A program made the position numbers and the translations under genes. Below are positions 22,401 through 32,809 of a stretch of DNA of 64,000 nt, piece after piece. The DNA comes from Aplidium turbinatum. Lineage: Eukaryota > Chordata > Ascidiacea > Aplousobranchia > Polyclinidae. Location: contig OU964935.1 in assembly GCA_918807975.1 (NCBI GenBank), positions 6,969,823 to 7,033,822 of the forward strand. Reading direction: 5' to 3'. The notes under the pieces were generated by a model. That model made no database searches. It worked only from the letters and a program-made list of their open reading frames with translations, and was not told the origin of the DNA. How positions within the stretch are numbered: the stretch's first letter is position 1; each line of letters begins with the position of its first letter.

Positions 22401-23368
22401 TGTTTACAGAGAAAGTTAACCAGTTAGGCTTATGCTGAAGGAAGTAACAATATCGATCATTAGAACTTGGCAGGTGCAGTACAAACAGCAGAAACATTGA
22501 CACAGGCCTAAACATCTTTTAATTAGACCTCATGCTTTACAAAACGTTTGCTTTCACTGCCATGTGCTCAAATCCAAGGCATTGCCGAAGCTACCAGCAG
22601 TTCATTTTGATAAGATATCTTCGGATTCTAAAAGCTCACAAGCGTCATTTAAAAAAATGCTTCTGTTAGTGTCAGTAGCTTATTTTAAAAACATTGTAAA
22701 CCTGTCTCTACACAACATACTGTATACCTCAGTGATAAAACAGTTTTTATAAAGCTTTCATTGACCGAAACAAAATGAAAGGGAGTATTGATTTCATCTG
22801 TGGTTAACTTTCTTTGTCCCTTTCTCGCATCAACCTTACACGGCAGGGCCAATTGATGGTGTACGCAAATGGCCTATTACCTATCATAAATTCTTTTGTT
22901 TGGAATACACGAGGCACAAGTTTTTCAATAATTAAGCTTTAGGCTTGTATGCGGCTTCACATTTCACTTTTCGTCTGTTTAAATCAAAAGTTTGCCATCA
23001 CTTGATGTCATTGCCAACAGATAACACAAAAAGTTTCAACGTTTTGGCCTGATAGGCAAACTGTCTTGGTTTTGCGAGTTGACACGTAGTTTTATAGCCT
23101 GAAAGTTTATCCTTGTAGCCTACACCAAATGTTTTGCAGATTTTCTTTCAAAACTGCGGGTTCATGCACTTCAGCATTGTATGGATAAATCAAAAATGAA
23201 TAGACAAACATATTGTATCTGAAACTGAATAACTGAAAAACAGTGTAACTGAAACTGCTTAAAAAACGCTCATTTAACGCAATTCACATTCTACAGTAGG
23301 CTACCTCACCATGATGTAATTAGGTCAGATGTGTACGGGCACTGCTGACAGCATAAGAATTTTTGTTA
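22401..23368. other. Upstream region of gene B
   Basis: Expected promoter side of gene B, but no TATA or other strong element is recognisable near 22400-22500. No coding exon recognised. Confidence 0.4.
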
Positions 23369-23603
23369 TACTATTTTATTTATTGTCGCTCTGCAACAGC
23401 TAAGGTTTCTCAGCGACAGGGCTCATTTTAAACTTTTATATCAGGTTCAAGATATCACATTATTACACGACTTATTTGCACTGCGTTGCGTAAGGCATCG
23501 GCATTGTTTTTATAGTCTTCGGTTTGGCCCGACCTGGAATCGATCTCAAATTTACCAGCACCAGAGTTGAAGGCGGTAACAACTTTGCCACTGAGCTGGT
23601 GAC
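23369..23603 (-). repeat. tRNA-derived SINE, family 3
   Basis: On the minus strand a tRNA-like head starts at about 23603: CACCAGCTCAGTGGCAAAG (A-box), then GAGATCGATTCCAGG (B-box). A body follows with a hairpin of GTCGCTGAGAAACC against GCAGAGCGACAATAAATAAA, the last part being the 3' tail. A second, head-less copy is at 23835-23960. Confidence 0.65.
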
Positions 23604-23834
23604 AGAATAAGGGAAAACTGCGCTTCTGTCAAACTAAATCTAAAAATGGCCCCATTTAATAGGCCTGCTGGAAACGAACTTATCTCGGTTCAATTGCAAA
23701 AAAGCAATGTTTGAAGCAAAATAATTATTTGAAACGAAATTAAGCCAAAGGATGTTTGTGTCAAAATGAAGAGAAAATTCTTTAATGTCAAAAATTCTGA
23801 ATTGTTTCGTTTTGTAGGCCTAATAATAATAATG

Positions 23835-23960
23835 TTATGGTTTATTAATTGTCGCTCCACCACCGCTAAGGTCTTTTAGCGACAGGGCCCATTTTTAATT
23901 TTGTATCAGGTTTACGATGTCATCACATTATTACCCGATTTATTCTCACTGCGTTATGCA
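23835..23960 (-). repeat. SINE family 3, truncated body
   Basis: Shares with the 23369 copy the phrases TTATTGTCGCT-like end, GCGACAGGG, ATCAGGTTTACGATGTC and CACATTATTA, and the CACTGCGTT block. It ends where a CATGGGCGCCGATCGC block begins. That block resembles in reverse the end of the repeat at 30300-30482. Confidence 0.55.
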
Positions 23961-24256
23961 AGAAGCATGGGCGCCGATCGCTCTCTAAGATTGGTGGGGA
24001 CATTTACTAGGAAAGAAAGGGCAGACGAGCGAAGCGAGCTGAAAGATTGGGGTCTGTTCAACAAACAAACAAATAGGCCTACAGTAGATAGGCTACAAGT
24101 CTAATGCGATGTATTTCGATTGTCAGTGTCAGCATTGGACAGCAGAAATCCAAACACTGCAACTCGGCAACGAGTCTTCGGCGAATTAAAAACGAAGTCC
24201 TTGGTTGATCCTTGGCTTGTAATGAAGGTTGATTGAATTCAAAACTTTATTCACTG

Positions 24257-24560
24257 TTAAAAAATTTTACTGTCCTTTGGACAGGCAGCAAAATAACTTC
24301 CTAAGTAGTAATTTTATTTACTGTAATGGAAGTATTTTTACTTCCGTTGACAGTCATATTTTTAATGTTTCTGATCAGTAAAAATACTGCTCTGGATAGT
24401 CATTTTTTAAATGTTTCTGATCAGTAAAATTACTGGTCTGGATAGTCATTTTTTAAATGTTTCTGATCAGTAGAATTACTGCTCCGGATAGTCATTTTTT
24501 AAATGTTTCTGATCAGTAAAATTACTGCTCTGGACAGGCAGCAAAATAACTTCCCGAATA
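24257..24560. repeat. TA-rich repeat with four-copy 46-bp tandem array
   Basis: Starts CACTGTTAAAAAATTTTACTG. From about 24350 to 24533 a 46-bp unit (ATAGTCATTTTTTAAATG, TTTCTGATCAGTAAAATTAC, TGCTCTG) occurs four times with a few differences, flanked by two copies of GGACAGGCAGCAAAATAACTT (24280 and 24532). The same family end occurs inverted at about 29480. Confidence 0.8.
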
Positions 24561-24841
24561 GTTTTTGTGACAAACGGCATTATGAGAGTAAAATGACTTT
24601 CTCTACAAGTAAATATTACACACGTGCATTTGCAGATATAAATTTATTGTGTACAGCAGACCTCACTGGCGACAATGTTTCACAATATATTTCTCAAGAT
24701 GTTACAAGTATAGCTATTTGTTTGATGTTTCACGAACACGTGAATTCGCTTTTTTAACTGCAGAGTTCAGCCGAGGCTATATTTCGGCGAAGCATGAAGC
24801 AGCAGCGACTGAACAGTGAATTTCTTGACTTGCTTCAATCT

Positions 24842-25761
24842 TCATAACAAACATCCCTGCCGAAGCATGACCTCGTTGCACAATCGGAGTACTTTAGGGT
24901 GCACATCCCACTTTTTCTTATGACGGATGACCCCAATGCGAGCAAAGTATCTGAGGAAACAACACAAGTTATATCAGTGGATCTTTTCAAATTTGACCGT
25001 GATATTTAGCAATGTTTGCAACTACATCACAATACCATCGTGTAGTGAAACCTTCAAATTGATCAGAATGCGTTGTCACTTCCACAAATCTTAGAATAAT
25101 CGTCATCCTCTGGAGTTGTGGCTTGGAACTTGCGTACATAACTAGTATTAACAGTTTAACACCTCTAATAATCAGTCTGGATGGCCGAGTGGTCTAAGAC
25201 GCAATCCCTCCGGTAATGGGTGCAGTTCTTACTAGCTGCAGTAGAGAGACACTGTCAAGAACTTCGTGGATTTGAATCCCACTCCAGACCAGCTTGTCAC
25301 TGGTATGAATGACTTTGTGAAGGAGGGAGTTCCATTATTGTTATTCCTTAGCTCATACATAAACAATTAAACACATTACAGGTTTACATACCTCTGTATA
25401 AACTCCAGACTTGCAGCTGCACTATCTGGATATGACAGTGCAAAGACGTAATATGAGCAGAAGTAAGCCAGCGCTACAAAAAAACGACTTGGTTTCCATT
25501 GCAAGGTTGCCTTCGATGAACACGAGAAACTTCATTGCACTGGCAAGAGTGGGCCCTGCAGATGCAATGAGGCACAAATGAAACTACGAAGACTGAAATT
25601 AGTGCATATTTACATTTACCAACTTCATATTTAGGTGAGCAATTCAAAAGTTCACTTGTACATCAGTCAAAATTGTACAAACGCTCATTCACAACTTACC
25701 AAAACACACAATTATTGGATGCTGGTACACGAGTTTCTTCAAACTGGGAGATAGCTGAATC
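24842..25761 (-). CDS. Gene C: 3' exons of an unrecognised spliced gene
   Basis: Three minus-strand exons join in one open frame: 25761-25700 (acceptor TTTGTAG, donor GTAAGT), 25473-25392 (acceptor TTTTGTAG, donor GTATGT) and 24950-24842 (acceptor TCCTCAG, stop TGA). Phases are 2, 1, 2. The peptide runs IQLSPSLKKLVYQHPIIVC, then LAYFCSYYVFALSYPDSA, AASLEFIQRYFARIGVIR and HKKKWDVHPKVLRLCNEV before a short end. It reminds me of the C-terminal part of uncharacterised multi-copy fish and invertebrate proteins with a (Y)ALxYP...FIQ pattern, but I cannot name it. An open frame at 26149-25904 (NLPISVGLVELITTYFK) may belong upstream, but its apparent donor GTAACG is out of phase with exon 25761. Could also be a transposon-derived gene. 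Confidence 0.5.
25175..25289 (+). tRNA. Leu-type tRNA-like sequence with insert, probably a pseudogene
   Basis: Perfect 7-bp acceptor stem GTCTGGA / TCCAGAC, D-arm GGCCGAGTGGTCTAAGAC as in tRNA-Leu, and T-arm GTGGATTTGAATCCCAC (four of five pairs), followed by CA. At 115 nt it is longer than a plain tRNA. The centre has a GTTCTT...AAGAAC hairpin and no clean anticodon stem, so either there is an intron or the gene is damaged. No SINE body follows. It lies in the last intron of gene C on the opposite strand. Confidence 0.6.
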
Positions 25762-25903
25762 CTACAAATTGAATTCAACATTTTTAAGATATTGAAAATA
25801 ATACAAACATTGTCAAACACTCATATAGCCGCACTCTTATCGCTAAGAAGGCAATGAAATAGAATTTATTAGCAGTAGTAGCATGGTGTTCATATCACAC
25901 AAG

Positions 25904-26149
25904 TTATATATAAGCTATATATAAATTTGCAAAGTATGTGTCGGATGTTCTTCCGGGAATGGGAAGGTTGGGTATTAAAAAATCTGTGTTTGCAAGTAAG
26001 TAATAATAGATGTACGTTACCTCAAAGCATTGATAAATCGCTAAGCAATCTTCTTTAAAATATGTTGTAATCAGTTCCACTAATCCCACTGAGATGGGCA
26101 AGTTGTCTCCCAGCCGCCAGTTGTCTCCCGGCACATCATAAATGCACAA
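25904..26149 (-). CDS. Possible upstream exon of gene C
   Basis: Open frame with YDVPGDNWRLGDNLPISVGL and VELITTYFKEDCLAIYQCFE, followed by a GTAACG donor-like site. It has the flavour of a coding exon (few low-complexity residues). No convincing acceptor is visible upstream, and its phase does not match the next downstream exon. It may be a pseudo-exon, or an exon may be missing between. Confidence 0.3.
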   Translation of the reverse strand: MCIYDVPGDNWRLGDNLPISVGLVELITTYFKEDCLAIYQCFEVTYIYYYLLANTDFLIPNLPIPGRTSDTYFANLYIAYI

Positions 26150-26715
26150 GGATAATATCCAAGTATCAAGTTATTCAATGAAATGAAATACAACACATGC
26201 TCAGGAAAGCATGAAAAAACCTAAATCGGTTTAAAACATGTATTATGAGACGTTGTCACGAATAATACCGGTAATAAGTACTGGTCCTCTTCCTGTAGCC
26301 TAATGGAGATTTTTCCTTCTTGATCTTTGGCCAGGGCTGAGGGTCTATCATTTACCACCCTGGACCTGCTGCTCAAATTATTTACGCTGGTCACACACGA
26401 AAGATCAGCCTACCACAAGTTTTATCACCACAGCTGGATAAACCACTCAATTATTTAGTTCTCACTTTTTAACAGTCCTGGGCATTGACTTGGCCTATAA
26501 ACTGCAACTGACGGCAGAGGTTTCACTCTGAGGTAAAATGGAGTTGCATCTCAAATGTCGTTACTCCCTGGCTACTCATGGGCAAGGTGTAGCACCAGAT
26601 ATGGCAGATATACTCTCTAGCTAGGGTCACAGCTTGTTTTTTTTAAAACTGTGTAGGCTACCTAATATTTTCTCATTTTGAAGACAGTTGCAGCAGCCAT
26701 GCCTAGTAATCTTTT

Positions 26716-27698
26716 GGCAGTGGCTATTTGACCGGCGCCGGTCTTTGAATCTGAAACACTATTTGACCGGTCATGACATCACTATACAGGCACCTTTTTC
26801 TTTTTCTCTTACAAAGCAAAAGACGAAAAGCGCGTATATAAGTTCTAAATGCGACAATTTTATTCAACTTGATCCGTGGCGCGTGCGATACTTCGCCGAC
26901 TCCTATTCTAGAGGGAATGAGTTCGATACTACCCGGAAGCATTCTTTTTTTTTTTAACTAAATTTTGACCCAAAGTGCATTTTGTAGTCAATTTTTAATT
27001 TGAGTTGCATTACATTTACATACCATTACCATTTTTTTAAAAGAAGCATTGTATATAACTAACTTGTTGAGAGCAAAAGTGTAATGCTTCGTTCGGCACA
27101 CACGGTCACATCAATCAATCATTTTATTTTTGTCATTAACGCGTCCAGGACGAAAAAGATACTAACTACAAAAATTGATATAGACCTACCAGCACGTTAA
27201 TGAACGGGAAAAGGTGGCAAAACCTTGAAAGGTTTAAAACGTGCCTGAATGAAAAATTATGTAGTAGGCTATATATCAGTACCGGTAGTTAGCACGGCCA
27301 CAAATGGAAAATTACCCAGAGAAATTCTCAAATTCCAGCAAATTAAAAAAACTCTAACTTTATTACTCACATTTGAAAAGACATAAAAAATTGGGCTGTA
27401 GGCAACTGAAATTAAAAATTGACTACAAAAATGCACATCGGGTCAAAATTTAGTTAAAGAAAAAAGAACGCTTCCGGGTAGTATCATATAATATCAAACT
27501 CATTCCCTCTAGAATAGAAGCCGGCGAAATATCGCACGCACCACGTATCGAGTTGAATAAACTTGTCGAATTTAGAACTTATATACGCGCTTCTCGTCTT
27601 TTGCTTTGAAAGAGAAAAAGGTGCCTGTATAGTGATGTCATGACCGGTCAAATAGTGTTTCAGATTCAAAGACCGGCGTCGGTCAAATAGCCACTGCC
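26716..27698. mobile_element. Mutator-like foldback element, copy 1
   Basis: Inverted ends of about 280 bp start GGCAGTGGCTATTTGACC and end in the reverse complement. Flanks are TAATCTTTT (26707-26715) and TAATCTTTC (27699-27707), a 9-bp duplication with one difference, typical of Mutator elements. Each arm holds a tRNA-like stretch (GTGGCGCGTGCGATAC and GAGTTCGATAC, reminiscent of pol III A and B boxes). The centre (27060-27255) is unique to the family and recurs at 52660-52855 and, decayed, at 51632-51775. No transposase. Confidence 0.85.
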
Positions 27699-27707
27699 TA
27701 ATCTTTC

Positions 27708-28257
27708 TATAGTACGATTCCAACACTGGATCTTCCATTCCAGAGTCCGAATGCTAGAAGCTACTACAACAGAGCTCGACTACTTCAACATTGTGGTATA
27801 CCGGGAAGATGTGTTAGGTAGTTCTTCACATTGACTCAGGGGTGCAGTGGTTAGAAAATTGTAGGGAGGGGGCAGAGCCTCACTGCATTAAGACTGACAG
27901 ACCGACCTGCCTGATCTAAGTCATTGTTGTTCAGTGCATATTGCTTAACTATGTAATTTCGTAGCAGTTTAATGCAGTTAACTTACTAAAGGCATCGAAA
28001 TAAATTAATTTCAATGGTACGCTATTGTTCTCATTTGTCCATGGTAAACATAAAAAAAATCAGCAAAGATACCATTTGTAAGATTAAACTTGTTACCTGT
28101 TCAGTGATACAGGTTTAACGATGCTACTTTTGCTATTGACACGCTTCCTCTGTCTATCTGAAACTTATGACTGCAACAAAACAAGCTGTAACTAAGTTAG
28201 GTACTGCACTATTCCTGCAACCATGCTTGATGCTTGCATTTTTGCACATGCTCAGTT
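27708..28257. other. Stretch without recognised features
   Basis: No gene, RNA or repeat ends recognised. It includes a short purine-rich block GTAGGGAGGGGGCAGAG near 27865. Confidence 0.4.
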
Positions 28258-28265
28258 GTCAGACT

Positions 28266-28640
28266 CAGTGTTGCCAGATGCTTAGCACCAAAAAGTAAAT
28301 AAAATTTCACCAGATTGCATACAACTTCACCAGATATGTAAAACACCCTAAATAAAACAATTTCGCCTAAAAATACAAATAGTTTTTAAGAAATAAGACA
28401 CTGCCGTCACGCATGCGCAAACATTTTGCAAAACGTTTTCTATAAGAACGGGGATTTTTTTCGCTTAAAAGTTTAAAAAAACTTTCTTGAAAAAAATAGA
28501 TTGGGGGAAAATTTCACTAGATTTCACCAAAAAGTTTTCTGGTCCCAAAGTCAAAAAATTTGGCATCAAAGGCCTCTAAAATTGAATTTCACCAGAATTT
28601 TTTTAAATTTGTTATCCTATTTCCCCATCTGGCAACGCTA
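28266..28640. mobile_element. hAT-type MITE (GTTGCCAG ends)
   Basis: Ends CAGTGTTGCCAGATG and CATCTGGCAACGCTA are inverted. Flanks GTCAGACT (28258-28265) and ATCAGACT (28641-28648) form an 8-bp duplication with one difference. The interior has repeated TTTCACCAGA phrases in both orientations. The ends match those of the larger element at 62074-63247 (TAGGGTTGCCAG), so it is probably a deletion derivative of the same family. Confidence 0.75.
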
Positions 28641-29194
28641 ATCAGACTCTGCAAATTCTGAGCGGGAAGGCGGGAAATTGAGCGCGGACCAGGATAACAT
28701 TCGCCAGCCCATTGGCTGACGACTGATAAGTGATAATAATTCTCGGGTTTTAGTCAGAGAGTCGAACCGTTTGACTATAAAACTCGGGTTCGGTTCGACT
28801 CTCTAGTACTTTCAGTGCATTTTTAAGGAACCAATATTAGCCTACAAACAATTAAAACATTTTTGTTGGAAGCCCGTGAGTTCGGATCTCTAGCAAACTT
28901 TCCTTCCAGTCATGATTGTTTCAATTAACCCACGAACTCTATATTGCTGACCAAGGTAGCCTATATCAGATATCAAAACAGAAAGGCATGACATAACGTA
29001 GCATCCCACTGTTTCGAGAATGTGCTGGTGTGACCGTAAATATGTTGACAGGAAAAAAGGTTGACGTTTCGTAGAAGTGCTAAATATATTGCTGCACAGG
29101 AGTATAGTAGCCTAATCGGACTAAAATAACGGTGTTAATAAAATGTTACTGCCCATGTAGTCTACCGTACCTATAGTACAATTACTGCCAATGC

Positions 29195-29488
29195 AAGTTA
29201 AAAAAAAAACTATAAAAAGTCAGTGAAATTTTACTATTTTTGTCAGTAAAATTGCAAAACACTTTCACAGACCAGTAAATTTACTTCCAAAAAAGAAGTG
29301 AAATCATCTACTACGAAAAGAAGTAAAATTTAAAACTGCTCAATCAGTGATTCCACTATATTTGGAGTAAAAAAACGTCTTTGTCTAGTAAATATACCAC
29401 AAAATGGCCAGTAATTTCAAGTACTGTAACAAGATAGTAATATTCTACTGCTCTTTTGACAGTAAAATTACGAAATTTTTTAACAGTG
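29195..29488 (-). repeat. TA-rich repeat with AGTAAAATT words
   Basis: On the minus strand begins CACTGTTAAAAAATTTCG, the same end as the repeat at 24257, followed by many AGTAAAATTAC-like words with spacing of 15-45 bp. It interrupts the hAT reading frame at 29356-29847. The other end is not sharply defined. Confidence 0.55.
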
Positions 29489-29847
29489 TTGTGCACATAG
29501 CAGACCATTGCATGATTTGGCCGTTTCTGTGTCATGGTAGATCGTAACAAAGTTTTGATACGTCGCAAAGTTGAAAATGAGAGTTCAGCTGAACACGAGC
29601 GGGCTGGTGATATGAGCAAAAGTTCCACTTGCGGAAACATTTGCCGAACAGCGGATGGTATCTTCTTGAATATCATTCGAAAATCTTGTGCAAGGGACTC
29701 TGTGTCAAAGAACTGAAGATAATCGTCTACCAAATGTGATTGTAGCTTTCCACTAAAGAGTGATTTTTGTAGAATTTTGTAGTGCTCAAGATCGGTCGAC
29801 TTGAAATAGTCAGTAAGATTTTGCTGGCGAGCTGTCAATGACTGCAA
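29356..29847 (-). pseudogene. hAT transposase remnant (C-terminal domain)
   Basis: 163-codon frame. LLISPARSCSAELSFSTLRR and IKTLLRSTMTQKRPNHAM followed by VCYVHN match the hAT dimerisation motif (S-x-ERSFSxLxxIKxxLRSTM). Upstream, SLTARQQNLTDYFKSTDL and the charged middle region also fit. The last about 35 codons read into a TA-rich repeat whose end, CACTGTTAAAAAATTT, lies at about 29488, so a repeat insertion cut the C-terminus. No N-terminal domains are seen beyond 29847. Confidence 0.8.
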
Positions 29848-30299
29848 AATACTCTGACCGATCGATCTTGAAGTTTAGGAGGTTGACCAATGACCATGGC
29901 CATGTCAATACTGAAGACGATTTGGAACGTGACAAGTCTTTTAAAAATTGGGTAGGGTAAGAGTTTTTTCAATTGAAAAAAAGCTGCCTGCCAGCCTTCC
30001 AACTGCTGATTTTCCTACATACAATTTTTTGCCAAACCGGTAAAGACATTTCAGCAGCTCTTAACCTCAATGTAATAATAACTGAAAAAATAGCTTTTTT
30101 CTTATACAAAAGTAACACAAGCTACACTTACTGCACTACATGCTTTACGACTCTTTCAAAGTAATTCTAAAACTCTGTACTGTGTGGCCTTGGCGTAACC
30201 AAATTAAATACAATTTGCGTGTTACACCAGGGTTTCTCTGCCTAATAAAACATTTCTACTACGGTTGGGGCTTCCTCGCATAAAACAAAAATGTTATCC

Positions 30300-30482
30300 C
30301 CTCCTTTCAATATATTTTAAACGTTTGACTGGTAAAATTGTGACATTCGGGTAATATTTTCCCTTTTACGTTACAAAAATAATGTAAAAAGATGATGGGG
30401 ACATGTAAAAAGATGGTGGGGACATGTAAAAAGATGGTTGGGACGTGTCCCCACTGTCCTATAGGGATCGGCGCCCGTGGCA
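30300..30482 (-). repeat. Repeat end with three-copy 21-bp array
   Basis: The unit GGACATGTAAAAAGATGGTG recurs three times at 30382-30447. Next to it, on the minus strand, GGGCGCCGATCCCTATAGG and CAGTGGGGACA resemble the block at 23966-24000 (GGGCGCCGATCGCTCTC, GGTGGGGACA). This suggests a common element end. Class unknown. Confidence 0.5.
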
Positions 30483-31789
30483 AGAAGGAACCTAACCAAC
30501 CAACCAACCAAACTCTTTTTGAAATAAAGCGAAACAAAACAACTTTTTGTAGAAACCAAATATTTTGAAACATATTTGTTTGCAATAATCCTAATACTTT
30601 ACATGAAAAATGCTCCATTTACATCAAAAGAAAGTCGGTGGACTACTTTAGCTATGCTTGCCTTATCCCACAAAAAAAAATCTAGTTAACTAACAACAAT
30701 CTACAGTACTGATTGAGGTGATCGTTGAGTCATGGCTCTTTGTAAAATGCAGTTAAAATTGTCAAACTGATGCTGTCTGTTATTAGGCTAACTCTGGGTA
30801 AAAAGGAGTAGATTAGGCTAAGTTCTACGTAGGTGTAAAACACTGGAGTAGTGGAGTAACATACTTAAAAACCTTAAAAAGAATTTGTAAACATATCACA
30901 AAATGTAACTAAAAAATCACCTTATCAGACATTTTAACAATTAAGCCTGAAAACAGAGCCGTGTTAATCACCCCCCTCCACGCGCCACCCAGCAGAAGGG
31001 GCCCACGGCTGATTAGAAGCCCAGTCATTTTAGTCTGCGTAGTGTTGATTGCTGTAATCTACAACAGAGGTGTCGGTTTACTGAACTTTTTTTCTCAATG
31101 GATATCGATACTCAGTAGCCTTTTCAAATAATTCAACAGTTAGGTGAAATAAGATAAACCGCTCATTTTACGTGACTGCGATGAACGTGTTAGCTTAGAG
31201 CAGGGGTCACCAACCTTTTTTGCATGTGGGCCACTTTGGCACTAAGGAGAGCTGTGGCGGACCGCACTAATAAAATGTTAGGTAGGTTGACTCTTATGCT
31301 AGAAAAGAACGCATTTCTTACCCAGATTGCTTCCTTGTCTTCCCGTCCACTTAATCTAAATCTTTAACTACCAGGTGTAAACCTGGACACGACAAACAAA
31401 AAAATCAGAATATTCATCGCCAAGCAAGAGTGGAGTTGTCACTTCGCTTCAGAAAAGATATTTTGCAATTAGCAATTTCAGTAAACAAGGAAATGTTTGA
31501 CACATCGCAATATAGGCAACAATAGTGACCTGCAAACATATCAGCGAAAAATAGGCTCCAATAACAGGGAAAAAGAAACCAGGCAACCATGAAACAAACG
31601 CTTGTGGAAATCACCGAAAAATTGTAATTCTATCGTAATTCTTGAACAGTCTTCCCTCTAAAAAAGCAATGAGCTGGTTTTCATTCTTTTTGTGAGAGTC
31701 TATAAACCGTCTTTCTTTGATTATTGACAACTGTCACTTGCGGTGCTTATCAGCGTGGCAAGAATTGTTGATTAACAACATTTTGCAGG

Positions 31790-31809
31790 ACTTGGTTTGG
31801 CAGTACATA
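31790..31809 (+). pseudogene. U6 snRNA 5' fragment, split by insertion
   Basis: GACTTGGTTTGGCAGTACAT is the first part of the U6-like sequence of copy 2. The remainder (ATATACTAAAATTGGAA, AGATTAGCATGGCCCCTGCG) resumes at 35570 and ends near 35663. The 3' half keeps the canonical TGCGCAAG, while copy 1 has TGCCCAAG. Confidence 0.85.
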
Positions 31810-32574
31810 TAGTGGGGTTCCATGCCTGTGCATTTTTTCAATTTCATTTCAACTTGATGCAAAAGTTTTGTTTTTAGTACCAACTTGAAGGTAAGGGCTT
31901 ATGGAACAATTTTGGTTCGAGTGTCAAGCTGTCAGATGAAAAAAAACAAAATGGCCGCCAAAATCCAAGATGGCGACCAATTTCCAGATTTTTTCACATT
32001 ATGCCTCGTAACTTTTATACTATTGAACCTAGAATGGTGATTTTGGTCTCGAAACCTAGGTTTGTATGTATGAGTAATTCAGTTAAAGTAAAATAAGCAC
32101 GATTAGAGCAATATGTTTTCTTATATTGAGTAAAGTTCCAAATAAATGTGTAACAATCTTGTTAGTTCTGCGTTAGAAGTACGAATGACTGCGAAATAGC
32201 GAAGCAATGCAGAGTTGACCACACAGTTAGTCGAAGGCACGCAAGAATGCCAAATTTCTACATCAATAGGCTACAGATTCAGCTCGTATAGTTTAGGGCA
32301 GTTAGGGCAAAACTGTCCGCACCAAAAAGATGTTTGGCACGCGAATAAGTCATTAACATTAGCACAATAGCACATAGCCACATAATTCGAAAACTGGCAG
32401 GCTGCGTTCAAAAAGTTGTCGACCCCTGGTTTAGGGTCATAAAGCAAACTCAATTATAACAAAAGGCTTGCAAAGTTGCTCGAAAAAACTCTTCGAAGCA
32501 ATACATTCAATAAGAAAATGGCTGACAAATTAACGAAGCCCCATATTGAAATAATTGTATATTTTATATACATG

Positions 32575-32781
32575 TCAATTGTCAATATTGAAAATTGTTG
32601 TGTAGTCCAGGTATTTCTTGCATGTGCACTTGCACTGGCGTGTGCGTTTTAACTTAGTCTTTACGCATTTGCACCGAGAGCAGGTAATTGTGCAAGAGCA
32701 CTTCACATCTAGATGGAACACATCCTTGGCGAGGGGCAGCATGGTCCAAATGGGAAGCAGCTGCCGTCCTCTTCCTTCCAC
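32575..32781 (-). CDS. CXC (tesmin/TSO1-like) cysteine cluster, transposon protein C-terminus
   Basis: Cysteine pattern KCSCTITCSRCKCVK followed by RTRQCKCTCKK resembles CXC zinc-binding domains of tesmin/TSO1 DNA-binding proteins. It lies directly downstream of the HAFTGSD fragment on the same strand, about 30 bp apart, and is likely the end of the same protein. DNA binding is inferred from the family. Confidence 0.55.
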   Translation of the reverse strand: MEGRGRQLLPIWTMLPLAKDVFHLDVKCSCTITCSRCKCVKTKLKRTRQCKCTCKKYLDYTTIFNIDN

Positions 32782-32809
32782 CCATGGTTATTTGGGTTCA
32801 TGACAGGCA

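Noticed and set aside
24257-29488. One 5.2 kb element bounded by the two CACTGTTAAAAAATTT ends
   Set aside because: The flanking 8-mers do not match, and host-like exons, a tRNA-like sequence and other complete elements lie between. Two separate copies are more likely.
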